Part shown: positions 24,677 through 32,046 of the stretch, piece after piece | How the letters are laid out: each line of letters starts with the position of its first letter | How positions within the stretch are numbered: position 1 is the stretch's first letter | Assembly (NCBI GenBank): GCA_003599295.1 | Contig: QZJK01000015.1 | Span: 1 to 35,200, forward strand | Reading direction: 5' to 3' | Origin: Candidatus Parcubacteria bacterium | GTDB lineage: Bacteria; Patescibacteriota; Minisyncoccia; Phycocordibacterales; UBA2100 | Length of the DNA: 35,200 nucleotides | Position numbers and translations under genes: made by a program | The notes under the pieces: model-generated | Told to the model about the DNA's origin: nothing | The model's database searches: none | The model's input: the letters and a program-made list of their open reading frames with translations, nothing else

Positions 24677-24686
24677 TAACTTCTAA

Positions 24687-24795
24687 GTATACCCCGTGAG
24701 ATAGCTCCTCTGGAATACTCCCCAGTGTATAGGTTGCACGAGATATACCGGCCGTTTCAATTAAACGCAGGGTGCGCATATCTCACGGGGTATAC
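24687..24795. repeat. 109-bp element with perfect 17-bp terminal inverted repeats
   Basis: GTATACCCCGTGAGATA (24687-24703) and its exact complement TATCTCACGGGGTATAC (24779-24795) bound a 75-nt core with no open frame. The ends read GGGGTATAC outward on both sides, and on the left this supplies the TATACT -10 box of the EEP gene. No clear target-site duplication is seen. It could be a MITE-like remnant, a long regulatory stem-loop or a paired operator. Confidence 0.75.
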
Positions 24796-24853
24796 CCCGC
24801 CGCCGTCAGGTTTCCCTGGTGAATCCACAGAGGGTCGCTTTCGGCTCCCTGCC

Positions 24854-24862
24854 TGGTATACC
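24854..24862 (+). promoter_or_regulatory. Extended -10 of the Ig-like protein gene
   Basis: TGG-TATACC ends 8 nt before the ATG at 24871, and there is no Shine-Dalgarno sequence. Confidence 0.5.
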
Positions 24863-24870
24863 ATTGCATT

Positions 24871-25296
24871 ATGTTCAGGGTCCTGACTTTTGCTGCAGCC
24901 GTCGTTGTCGTGTTTGCCGGCATGACGACGGTATTTCCTATATTGGAAAGCGAGGTAGATCCCGGTATTTCGAGTGTCGCGGTGGCGGGAGCACCCATCA
25001 TTATCGGTTCGGAAGAGGACCGTCCGGCACGCGTACCCGTATTGGAGCGTCCGAAAGACAAGACTCGTCCCTCCTGCATCCTCTCGTCAAAGCCCGCGAC
25101 GGTCGCGCGCGGAGAGCAGGTGAGCATCGCCTGGGGTTCGGAGAATACGACGGTCGCCTGGCTCTCGGGGGTGGGCGCGGTCCTGCCGGAGGGCGGCATG
25201 TATGTGCGTCCTTTCAGATCAGGCGCGTATACGCTCACTGTGCGTTCGGCTGAAGGAAGGTTCGGCTATTGCAGGACGTGGATAACCGTCCGTTAA
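24871..25296 (+). CDS. Secreted protein with one Ig-like domain
   Basis: 141-aa exported protein. Residues 1-22 form a signal or anchor helix (VLTFAAAVVVVFAGM). A linker follows, and residues about 67-141 form a bacterial Ig-like fold (PSCILSSKPATVARGEQVSIAW, GVGAVLPEGG, SGAYTLTVRSAEGRFGYC). The Cys at each end (PSC and YC) could form a disulfide. Repeats of this kind are frequent in Parcubacteria surface proteins, where they usually occur in larger chains; this is a single-domain version. Function is unknown; an adhesion or envelope role is a guess. Confidence 0.72.
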   Translation: MFRVLTFAAAVVVVFAGMTTVFPILESEVDPGISSVAVAGAPIIIGSEEDRPARVPVLERPKDKTRPSCILSSKPATVARGEQVSIAWGSENTTVAWLSGVGAVLPEGGMYVRPFRSGAYTLTVRSAEGRFGYCRTWITVR

Positions 25297-25304
25297 TCTT
25301 TTTG

Positions 25305-25829
25305 CTACCGCGGAAGAAGCCGCAGGACATCCGCAGGAGTACCCGCGAACGAGATGTATTCCTCAAGTGCACGCGCAATGAATCCTTCACGTTCCATTCG
25401 AAGTAGCTGCGAGCGGAACCCGTCGTAAAAGTCGTCCGTGTTCAGAATGACGATGGGCTTATGATGCAGCCCATGCTTCTTCTGTTCGAGTATTTCCGTT
25501 ATCTCATCAAATGAGCCGATGCCGCCGGGAAGGAGCACGAATGCATCTGCGCGTTCGCGCATCATGAACTTCCGCTCGGAAAGGTTTTTTGCCACCACCA
25601 TATCGTCAGCGTCACTCCGAGCCGTGGCACGAATGTCCTCCATCGTGACGCCGAATATTTTTCCGCCGCCGTTCTTCACCGCGTCCGACACGACCTTCAT
25701 GAGACCGCTATTGGTACCGCCCCACACGAGCGCGTGACCTTCCTTCGCAAGCCCGCGCCCGAATTCCGCCGCGGGCTCCGTATACTTTGTGGCGACATCA
25801 TACATAGAACAAAAGACGCACACATTCAT
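25305..25829 (-). CDS. LOG family protein (TIGR00730-like nucleotide phosphoribohydrolase)
   Basis: Predicted to hydrolyse a nucleoside 5'-monophosphate to base and ribose 5-phosphate; related proteins activate cytokinins in plants. It shows a Rossmann start MNVCVFCSMYD, the GGTNSGLMKVVSDA segment and the active-site PGGIGSFDEITEIL, equivalent to PGGxGTxxE. At 174 aa it is a minimal LOG protein. It converges with the 24871 gene, with an 8-nt gap. Its natural substrate in bacteria is not settled. Confidence 0.88.
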   Translation of the reverse strand: MNVCVFCSMYDVATKYTEPAAEFGRGLAKEGHALVWGGTNSGLMKVVSDAVKNGGGKIFGVTMEDIRATARSDADDMVVAKNLSERKFMMRERADAFVLLPGGIGSFDEITEILEQKKHGLHHKPIVILNTDDFYDGFRSQLLRMEREGFIARALEEYISFAGTPADVLRLLPR

Positions 25830-25835
25830 TCAAAT

Positions 25836-25844
25836 AGTGTATCA
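25836..25844 (-). promoter_or_regulatory. Extended -10 of the LOG gene
   Basis: On the minus strand TGA-TACACT ends 6 nt before the ATG at 25829. No Shine-Dalgarno sequence is present. Confidence 0.6.
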
Positions 25845-25979
25845 AAGTGTTGACCGTACCCGGGTTCCCAGGGGACGCTTCGCCGAGCGCCCGCACTGTC
25901 CCCAGCGCCTCTGGCGGCCTCCTTTCCACAGGGTACAATGCTCCGTATAGCAATTATTAATTCACATCACTAATCTTTT

Positions 25980-26234
25980 ATGGCAAAAGCTAATTCCGCC
26001 TTTATGAAGCCCTTGAACGTCAGCGACGAACTGGCGGCCGTCGTAGGGAAAGGCCCGATGCCGCGCTCAGAGGTCGTATCAAAGCTCTGGATATACATCA
26101 AGAAGAACGGTCTTCAAGACTCGCAAAATAAGCGAAATATCAACGCGGACGCGGCTCTAAAGAAGGTATTTGGCGGCAAGGCGACGGTAAACATGTTCGA
26201 AATGACCTCGCTTGTCTCGAAGCACCTCTCCTAA
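25980..26234 (+). CDS. SWIB/MDM2 domain protein
   Basis: 84-aa protein that is almost entirely one SWIB fold: FMKPLNVSDELAAVVG, MPRSEVVSKLWIYIKKNGLQD, then NINADAALKKVFGG and MFEMTSLVSKHL. SWIB domains occur in eukaryotic chromatin remodellers and, in bacteria, mainly in chlamydiae and scattered lineages, where a nucleoid role has been suggested. A TACAAT box lies about 50 nt upstream, giving a leader without an obvious Shine-Dalgarno sequence. The family call is firm and the role is inferred. Confidence 0.9.
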   Translation: MAKANSAFMKPLNVSDELAAVVGKGPMPRSEVVSKLWIYIKKNGLQDSQNKRNINADAALKKVFGGKATVNMFEMTSLVSKHLS

Positions 26235-26240
26235 TAATAA

Positions 26241-26285
26241 AAAAGCAGCTTCGCGCAGAGCTGCCTTTCGGCAGTTGCGCGAAGC
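26241..26285 (-). terminator. Terminator of the 26307-26678 gene
   Basis: A 10-bp stem GCTTCGCGCA/TGCGCGAAGC (26248-26257 with 26276-26285) encloses a second stem CTGCC/GGCAG. On the minus strand it is followed by TTTTTT, so it ends the 26307 gene. It may also stop transcription from SWIB on the plus strand. Confidence 0.82.
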
Positions 26286-26306
26286 GAGTATGGCCGGCAT
26301 CGCCCG

Positions 26307-26678
26307 CTACATCTGAGCGGAAGTCTGGTCCGGCGTCACGATGAACTTCAGGCACTCCCTGCCGAGCGCGTCGTTGACGCGCGTCTCCCCGGGCAACGTC
26401 CGAAATGCCTCGGGAATGTGCTTCATCTGGGCATACGCTCCGTTCGCTTCCCTGAGTTCCGCGAGTTTCCCCTCGGCATCCGGCTGCGCCATGAAGAGCG
26501 AAGCGCAAACCGGCGCTTGCGCAAGCGTGTAGCCGGCGTTGTAGGCCGCGGCGATTTCCTTGTCGGCAGCGCTGTCCAACTGCCACCCCGGCCAGAACTG
26601 GGCCAGGACGACGAGCACGACGATTGCTGCGGCGCCTTGAGCTCGCCCGACCATACGGGCTTCGGTCTCTGCGGTCAT
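26307..26678 (-). CDS. Hypothetical membrane-anchored protein
   Basis: Not recognised. It has 123 aa from ATG 26678, chosen because AAGGAAG lies about 8 nt upstream and is one of the few clear Shine-Dalgarno sequences in the window; the frame extends to 26738. Residues about 12-28 form one hydrophobic helix (AAAIVVLVVLAQFWPGW). The remainder is a probably helical extracytoplasmic part with two Cys residues (PVCASLF and RECLKF). The gene is bounded by its own terminator. The Shine-Dalgarno start sets it apart from its neighbours and could mean a different origin. Confidence 0.6.
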   Translation of the reverse strand: MTAETEARMVGRAQGAAAIVVLVVLAQFWPGWQLDSAADKEIAAAYNAGYTLAQAPVCASLFMAQPDAEGKLAELREANGAYAQMKHIPEAFRTLPGETRVNDALGRECLKFIVTPDQTSAQM

Positions 26679-26771
26679 TGGTTTCTTCCTTCTGCATTGA
26701 GAGAGGACATTTCCTCTCTCTTCACTAACAGCAATCATAGCACCGCACCCTTGTCTTGCCTATTCTTATCT

Positions 26772-28283
26772 TCATCTCCCCGGCGTTCCGCCGGGGTTTG
26801 CGGAAGTTTTCCATGAAAGGTCGCTCGTGCGCTCCATTGTTTGTTTGGTCTTGTTATCGCCCGCCGGCCACGATGAGGCGAGCGGTATCTCATCTATAAG
26901 CATGCAGTCGTTGTCGAACAGTCGGAGTCCCTCGCGCGTATTCCGGAGCGAGCCGGTGAAAATGAACTTCGTGCCAAGGCTAAGCGCATCATTCGCGGCG
27001 CTTCGGGCGAGTACCGCGAATTGGGAGTCCAGAGATGATGCTTGGGGGAATGTGAAGTGGAGGCGCTCATTCTCGTTCACTACTTGCCAGCCGGATACAT
27101 TCACCGGTTTTCCGGAAATATTCCGCAACTCGAGCCACTCATGTGTGGTGCCGCTCGACGCGCCCATCCACGCTACCTCATTGAAAATGACCGGAGAGTG
27201 CCGCGGCGCACCTTCGGTTTTGAATGAACACTCTTTGTACGGAGTCAGGGCAAACTCAGGCTCGGCTTTTCGAACTTCATGCAACGAGACAGTGGTCATC
27301 GAGGCTTCCTTATACGAGCCTGTCAGGATGCTTCCGATAGAAGCAAGGAGGCCTTTCTTCTGCGGGGGCTCTGCAGAAACCGCATCATCGGTAAGCGGGA
27401 TTTGTATCGTCCCATCTTCGTCAGTCCGATACACGCGCGAACCGGCGAGATCGAGTGTGTCGAGGACGCGCGGGGTCGGGTGGCCGTAGCTGTTTTTCCC
27501 GACGCCGATAGTGGACACGAGCGGCCGCACCGCGGCGATGAAGTTCTCACTCGACGAATTCTTCGAGCCGTGATGCCCGACCTTCAGTATGTCGGCTGAA
27601 AGGTCGCGGTATTTCTTAAGGAGCATGTTCTCGGCGGGGAAGCCGATGTCGCCCGTGAATAATACGTTAGCGTCCTCCGATTTGAGCATCAGAACGATAC
27701 TTGCCTCGTTCACTTCTTTATTCACAAGCAGAACGCGATCCGGCGAGAGAATCGAAAGCGTATTCCCGCCGTAGCGCACCACATCTCCTTCAATGAGCAC
27801 CTCGGAAGGAATGTCGCGTTCGGCCAGCACATCCTGAAGAGCGATATATGCATCCGAGCCCGCTTCTCGGCCATTCGATATGAATAGTCCGATGTCGTAC
27901 CGTGTTGCGACTTCGACAAGCCCTCCCATGTGATCGAGGTCGGTGTGCGTCATGATGACGATATCCAGATACTTATTATTCGAAGAACCAAGCGCCTCAT
28001 CGAGCGCCGTAAGCACCATACGGTCCTTGCCGCCGTCTATTAGTATTTTTACGGGCGGGCCGCCTCCTTCTCCTTCTAGGATGACGAGCTGGCTGTCGCC
28101 CTGTCCCACGTCAAGCACATAGAGCGTGTCTTCGACATTCTGCGCAGAAAATATGCCGAACCATATCCACGCCGTTAGGCCGATAGTGACAATGGCGGCA
28201 AGTTGCAACAGTATTTTCCGCGACGCAAGAGCCGCTTCGGGAACCTCGATGCCGAGAGGGTTGCTAGTTCGGTCTTTTTTCAT
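26772..28283 (-). CDS. ComEC-type metallo-beta-lactamase domain fused to a lamin-tail domain
   Basis: Residues about 25-45 form one transmembrane helix, and 50-300 form a ComEC-like MBL hydrolase (LYVLDVGQGDSQLVI, MTHTDLDHMGG, LFTGDIGFPAE, VGHHGSKNSSS). Such domains are proposed to act on the non-transported DNA strand during uptake. After a linker, residues about 360-490 form a lamin-tail (LTD) domain (VIFNEVAWMGAS, HEWLELRNISGKPVNVSGWQ). The gene overlaps the 3' end of comEC by 20 nt, so the two products together replace the usual single three-part ComEC. The role of the LTD, perhaps DNA or surface binding, is unknown. Confidence 0.9.
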   Translation of the reverse strand: MKKDRTSNPLGIEVPEAALASRKILLQLAAIVTIGLTAWIWFGIFSAQNVEDTLYVLDVGQGDSQLVILEGEGGGPPVKILIDGGKDRMVLTALDEALGSSNNKYLDIVIMTHTDLDHMGGLVEVATRYDIGLFISNGREAGSDAYIALQDVLAERDIPSEVLIEGDVVRYGGNTLSILSPDRVLLVNKEVNEASIVLMLKSEDANVLFTGDIGFPAENMLLKKYRDLSADILKVGHHGSKNSSSENFIAAVRPLVSTIGVGKNSYGHPTPRVLDTLDLAGSRVYRTDEDGTIQIPLTDDAVSAEPPQKKGLLASIGSILTGSYKEASMTTVSLHEVRKAEPEFALTPYKECSFKTEGAPRHSPVIFNEVAWMGASSGTTHEWLELRNISGKPVNVSGWQVVNENERLHFTFPQASSLDSQFAVLARSAANDALSLGTKFIFTGSLRNTREGLRLFDNDCMLIDEIPLASSWPAGDNKTKQTMERTSDLSWKTSANPGGTPGR

Positions 28284-29715
28284 GGGCGGTCAACGCGGGC
28301 GAATACCGCCAGCATATCCATATCAACACAGCATAGTACAAAGTTGCAGCTACGAATCCGATATTCGGGTTGAAGGGGAGATACACGACCGCGAACGTTT
28401 CGACGATCAGAACAACGTAGTCTATGAGGAACGCGATAGGCTTGCTTAAGAGAAGTGCGAGCGGGGGAAACAGCATGTACGCGAATGCGACCAGAAATCC
28501 CGCGACCGTGAGAAGCGGAATGACCGCGAGAATACCAATATTGGCGAGAAGCGCGGTCAGCGAGAAATTCCCGAAGTTGATGATGGTCAACGGCGCAACG
28601 CCAAGCTGTGCTGCGAGCGTAATGGCGAGCACATCGCGCCAGCCGAGAACGCCGTCTTTTTTGAGGAATGGCAGACGCTTTATAACCGGGGTCAAATAGA
28701 TTATCGCCAGGGTTGCGAGGAAACTTAATTGGAATCCTAGGTCGAAGACCGGCGCCTTGGGGTTCCATGCAGTTATGACAAGTGCTGCGAAAGCTATCGC
28801 GTTATGCGGACTGTAGAGCCGGTGCGTCATATCGGCGAACCCGACCAGAAACGCCATCAGGGCAGCGCGGACAGCGGAAACCTGGAAGCCGGTCATGGCG
28901 ACGAAAAGCGCGACCAGTGAGAATGTGGCAATGAACTGCGGGCGTTTTCGTTTCCAGAATATGAGTGAGAAAACCCCAAGCGCAGCGAAGACGATGATGG
29001 TCATGTTGAGTCCGGAAAGCGCCATTAAGTGCATCGTCCCGGAGACGGAAAGTTTCTCCAGGAATTCGGGCGAGAATCCGTCTTTGTCGCCGAGAAGTAT
29101 GCCGGAGAGAAACGCGGCTTGTTGGCTGTTAAAAAGGCGCGCGAGGATAGTTTGCAAATGATTCCGCACGCCGAAGAGCACTTTAAAAAGGGGATTGGCT
29201 TCATTCCCAAGTACTTCTATTTCAGGGTAGAACGCTGTGCCGTGCACGTGCTCTTTCGCCATGTAATTTCCGTATGAATCCGAGGGCGGCGGGATGATTT
29301 CTCCCGATACACGCACGATATCGCCGTAGGAGAGTTCAGGGTGAAGTTCCGTTCGGACATACACGCGGCTTCCAGCCGCTTCCGGAACATCTGCACTCCG
29401 GATATCCACTTTCGCGGTCTGCGCTTCAAGGCTCCGGCGCGGCTCATCGACGAGTCTACCCTCAAAGCCCGTAACATGTTCCACGGCGCGCAAGGCCGAA
29501 CGGTACGCGTAGTCGTCCAGCGCGTAATACAAGTTACCGGCGATGAACACCGCCGCCATTCCCATGATGACGGCAAAACGCAGTCTCCGAATAAGCGCGG
29601 GGATTACGAGTAGGGAGGCGAAAAACGCGAAGAGAGGCGGCACGCCGAGGCCGCCGGAAATCACTCCTCCGACAAAACCACACGCTGAAAGAAAAAGAAC
29701 GTTCTCGGGGCGCAT
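28264..29715 (-). CDS. comEC: ComEC/Rec2 DNA-uptake channel (DUF4131 plus competence domain)
   Basis: Polytopic membrane protein that forms the channel for single-stranded DNA during natural transformation. The N-terminal helices and an OB-like DUF4131 domain (GFEGRLVDEPRR, YGDIVRVSGEI) precede the competence domain with ILLGDKDGFSPEF, the signature HLMALSGLNMTII (usually HLLAISGLH), and AVRAALMAFLVGF. At 483 aa it lacks the C-terminal MBL domain, which the overlapping downstream gene encodes. TGAGGAG lies 9 nt before the ATG, a clear Shine-Dalgarno sequence. It is divergent from the 54-aa gene at 29746. Confidence 0.92.
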   Translation of the reverse strand: MRPENVLFLSACGFVGGVISGGLGVPPLFAFFASLLVIPALIRRLRFAVIMGMAAVFIAGNLYYALDDYAYRSALRAVEHVTGFEGRLVDEPRRSLEAQTAKVDIRSADVPEAAGSRVYVRTELHPELSYGDIVRVSGEIIPPPSDSYGNYMAKEHVHGTAFYPEIEVLGNEANPLFKVLFGVRNHLQTILARLFNSQQAAFLSGILLGDKDGFSPEFLEKLSVSGTMHLMALSGLNMTIIVFAALGVFSLIFWKRKRPQFIATFSLVALFVAMTGFQVSAVRAALMAFLVGFADMTHRLYSPHNAIAFAALVITAWNPKAPVFDLGFQLSFLATLAIIYLTPVIKRLPFLKKDGVLGWRDVLAITLAAQLGVAPLTIINFGNFSLTALLANIGILAVIPLLTVAGFLVAFAYMLFPPLALLLSKPIAFLIDYVVLIVETFAVVYLPFNPNIGFVAATLYYAVLIWICWRYSPALTAHEKRPN

Positions 29716-29730
29716 GGATAATGCTCCTCA

Positions 29731-29739
29731 TGGTATCGT
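29731..29739 (+). promoter_or_regulatory. Extended -10 of the 54-aa membrane protein gene
   Basis: TGG-TATCGT ends 6 nt before the ATG at 29746. It lies in the 30-bp gap to the divergent comEC gene, so the two promoters must overlap. Confidence 0.5.
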
Positions 29740-29745
29740 ATTTCC

Positions 29746-29910
29746 ATGGAAGAATTTGAAGTGAAAGGAACATTCTGGGAAGAGCACAAGTGGGAGCTTA
29801 TAATTTTCCTCGCCATACTGGTCATTGCTGCGTTGAGTTTCGGACTCGGATATACGATGGCGAGAGATTCCGCACGGACGCCTATCATTATCGAAAAGAA
29901 TTCCGAATAA
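29746..29910 (+). CDS. 54-aa single-helix membrane protein
   Basis: A small protein with a charged N-terminus (MEEFEVKGTFWEEHKWE), one transmembrane helix (LIIFLAILVIAALSFGLGYTMA) and a short polar tail. No domain is recognised. It is supported as a real gene by a start-proximal extended -10 box, a coherent membrane topology and its position divergent from comEC. It converges with the ABC ATPase gene at 29958, with a terminator in between. Function unknown. Confidence 0.75.
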   Translation: MEEFEVKGTFWEEHKWELIIFLAILVIAALSFGLGYTMARDSARTPIIIEKNSE

Positions 29911-29918
29911 CACGTATT

Positions 29919-29957
29919 TAAAAAAAGCGCACCTGCGCGGTAAGGATGCGCTGTGCG
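29919..29957 (-). terminator. Terminator of the MacAB-like operon
   Basis: On the minus strand a hairpin (GTGCG/CGCAC outer and GCGC/GCGC inner pairs, 29927-29957) runs into a run of T at 29919-29926. It lies directly after the ABC ATPase stop. Confidence 0.78.
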
Positions 29958-30635
29958 TTAGCGATCCGCTTCGACAGAGACTATTCTGCCGTCATCAATG
30001 CGCACTATCTTTCCGGCCTCTGTCGCGAACTCTTCTTCGTGGGTGACCATGATGATGGTCTGGCCTTTCCTGTGAAGCTCGCGAAATATCTCGAGGACAG
30101 CATGTGAGGACTCGTTGTCGAGGTTCGCGGTCGGCTCGTCGGCGAAAAGTATCTTCGGATTGTGCGCAATGGCACGCGCAATAGACACGCGCTGTTGTTC
30201 GCCGCCGGAGAGCTGCGACGGGAGATTATTCGGCCGATGCCCGACGCCGACTTTTTCGAGCGCGGCGCGCGCTTGGTGGTATGAAAGCATCTTCCCGAGC
30301 CCTTTCATGAGAAGGGGAAGTGCGACATTCTCGAGTGCGGTCAATTCCGGGAGAAGCGCATAATCTTGGAATACATACCCGAATTCGGAGAGCCTGAATT
30401 GCACTTTTTCGCTCTCCGACATTGAATGCGCGTAACGTTCGTCAACGAGTATCTCGCCTGCCGTAGGCTCGTCGAGAAGGCTCATTTGATAGAGGAGCGT
30501 CGATTTTCCTGCGCCGGAGCGTCCCATAATGGCGATGAATTCACCGTCCGCGACTTTGAGGTCGATGCCCTTCAAGACCGGCGTTTCTATTTCGCCGTTC
30601 ACGAAAGTCTTTTTAAGATTGCGTACTTCTATCAT
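29958..30635 (-). CDS. ABC transporter ATPase, MacB/LolD/FtsE type
   Basis: ATPase that would energise the FtsX-like permease encoded upstream. Walker A is GRSGAGKSTLL (about residue 38), the signature is LSGGEQQRVSIARAI, Walker B is ILFADEPTANLD, and the H loop is IIMVTHEEEFA. Length of 225 aa is typical. It is the last gene of the adaptor-permease-ATPase set. The 156-nt gap to the permease holds family A element A3, which ends 2 nt before this ATG, so any ribosome entry site must lie inside the element. Confidence 0.94.
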   Translation of the reverse strand: MIEVRNLKKTFVNGEIETPVLKGIDLKVADGEFIAIMGRSGAGKSTLLYQMSLLDEPTAGEILVDERYAHSMSESEKVQFRLSEFGYVFQDYALLPELTALENVALPLLMKGLGKMLSYHQARAALEKVGVGHRPNNLPSQLSGGEQQRVSIARAIAHNPKILFADEPTANLDNESSHAVLEIFRELHRKGQTIIMVTHEEEFATEAGKIVRIDDGRIVSVEADR

Positions 30636-30637
30636 AA

Positions 30638-30747
30638 GAGGGGCGCTCGGAGCGCCATTCTCCTCGGGTCGCTGTCTGGCCGTGCTCGGCCAGCGCTCAC
30701 TCTCGGCCCGACGGCCTGCGAGAGACCCTCGGAGAACGATGCCCCTC
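30638..30747 (-). repeat. Structured element family A, copy A3 (FtsX permease-ATPase spacer)
   Basis: In the minus-strand sense: GAGGGGC/GCCCCTC outermost stem, TTCTCC-GA-GGGT paired with ACCC-GA-GGAGAA (tandem G-A mismatches), hairpin 1 CTCTC, GCA bulge, GGCC-GTCG-GGCC, GAGAG, hairpin 2 CTGGCCG-AGCA-CGGCCAG, and ACAGCGAC. An extra hairpin GGCGCT-CCG-AGCGCC is inserted on the 3' side. Compared with A1 and A2 both hairpin stems are changed with pairing kept. Confidence 0.83.
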
Positions 30748-30791
30748 GCTCAATTAGCTTATAGTGGTCGCTTCGCGTCATATTCATTTTA

Positions 30792-32042
30792 TTAATTCCT
30801 TCCAAGTATCGAATCAAGGGTGTTCTTGCGGATTATCATCCACGCGGGGATGTAGCCTGCAATGATGGTCGAGGTAACAAGAAGCCCGACGCGGAAGAAG
30901 GTTTGCTCAAGCGGAGCGACGAGAATACCATCACTGAAAGGAAAATCTATCGGATTCGCGACAAAGTACGGCACAAGAAATCCATATACCAGCGCAAGGC
31001 CGACTGCCGAGCCAATGACTGCGTAAAAAATGGATTGGAAGACGTACGATATCTCAATAGCTCTCCCGTTGATGCCGATACCTTTGAGAATGCCGATGAA
31101 TTTCCGGCGCGTGAGGGCGTTGACGAAAATGACGATAAAAATGGTAATAGACGCCACGACGAGCCCTATCGAAGAGAACATGGCGCCTAACATGTTGAAC
31201 GTCGCGATGATGTCCTTGAAAGCCTGCGGTTGTGCGTCTTCAAATGTCTGCACCTTCGCTTCCTCTCCCACACCGCGGAGGAGAAGGGCGTCGCGTACGT
31301 CTCTAGGATCCACGCCTTCCTCCACCTTGATGGCGATCTCGTCGACATTGCCGTCGTTCCGGCCGATGATGCTCCTGAATTGCGAATCTACCATGAATGC
31401 ACGGAGCGCTATTTCATCGACCTTCGATTTAAGAATGCCTTTTACCGTAACCTCGCGCGTTACATCTCCCACGTGCACGCGGATTTTTGAGCCGACGCCG
31501 ACGTTGTCGAGCGTCGCAAGTCCTGGCGTGTCTATCGGAATGTATTGATCAAGAAGATAGTTGCCGAGCACTATCTTGTCGTAATCGCCCGGTGCGAGGA
31601 ATTCTCCCTCGATGATGTCAGCGGCAATGCCGGTTACGGCGTCCTCTTCACGCGGATCAATGCCGATGACGTACGCGTTCGCGATGTTCGGCTTATCCGA
31701 CGCTTTCCTCGTCTGATACCCCGCCTCGAGACGAGATGCTTCAGCGTATCGAGCAGTCAGTCCTTCGACGTCGGGGAGCGAAGCCGCGATGGCAATAATG
31801 TTGGGACTGTTCTCAATGTAGCTCTTGTCGCTTAAGGTCGAGACAATGACATCGCTCGTATATTCGGTGCGGACGGCGTCAACTGCTCCTTGGAGAAGTC
31901 CTACGAGGATACCTGAAATGACGACAAGATTCAGGAACGTCAACACCATGACGAAAATGATGAGCCCGGTCGTCCAGAGGCTCGCGCGGCGGAGCGCCCG
32001 CACGGCGAGGAAAAAACCGATGCGGATGTTGAGAGGGAACAT
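30792..32042 (-). CDS. FtsX/MacB-like ABC permease
   Basis: Membrane subunit with the MacB topology: an N-terminal helix (TGLIIFVMVLTFLNLVVISG), a large extracytoplasmic MacB_PCD-like domain of about 230 residues (VIVSTLSDKSYIENSP through RGVGEEAKVQ), then three C-terminal helices (SSIGLVVASITIFIVIFVNALTRRKFIG onward). ATG 32042 is chosen because it lies 4 nt after the adaptor stop, with GGAAG upstream; the frame runs to 32069. Together with the adaptor and ATPase it makes a MacAB-like exporter. The substrate is unknown. Confidence 0.92.
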   Translation of the reverse strand: MFPLNIRIGFFLAVRALRRASLWTTGLIIFVMVLTFLNLVVISGILVGLLQGAVDAVRTEYTSDVIVSTLSDKSYIENSPNIIAIAASLPDVEGLTARYAEASRLEAGYQTRKASDKPNIANAYVIGIDPREEDAVTGIAADIIEGEFLAPGDYDKIVLGNYLLDQYIPIDTPGLATLDNVGVGSKIRVHVGDVTREVTVKGILKSKVDEIALRAFMVDSQFRSIIGRNDGNVDEIAIKVEEGVDPRDVRDALLLRGVGEEAKVQTFEDAQPQAFKDIIATFNMLGAMFSSIGLVVASITIFIVIFVNALTRRKFIGILKGIGINGRAIEISYVFQSIFYAVIGSAVGLALVYGFLVPYFVANPIDFPFSDGILVAPLEQTFFRVGLLVTSTIIAGYIPAWMIIRKNTLDSILGRN

Positions 32043-32046
32043 GAGT

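Noticed and set aside
8444-30747. Family A as integron attC sites
   Set aside because: Folded single-strand sites with variable stems fit superficially, but no GTTRRRY/RYYYAAC-type ends and no integrase gene are present, and the copies separate partner genes rather than cassettes.
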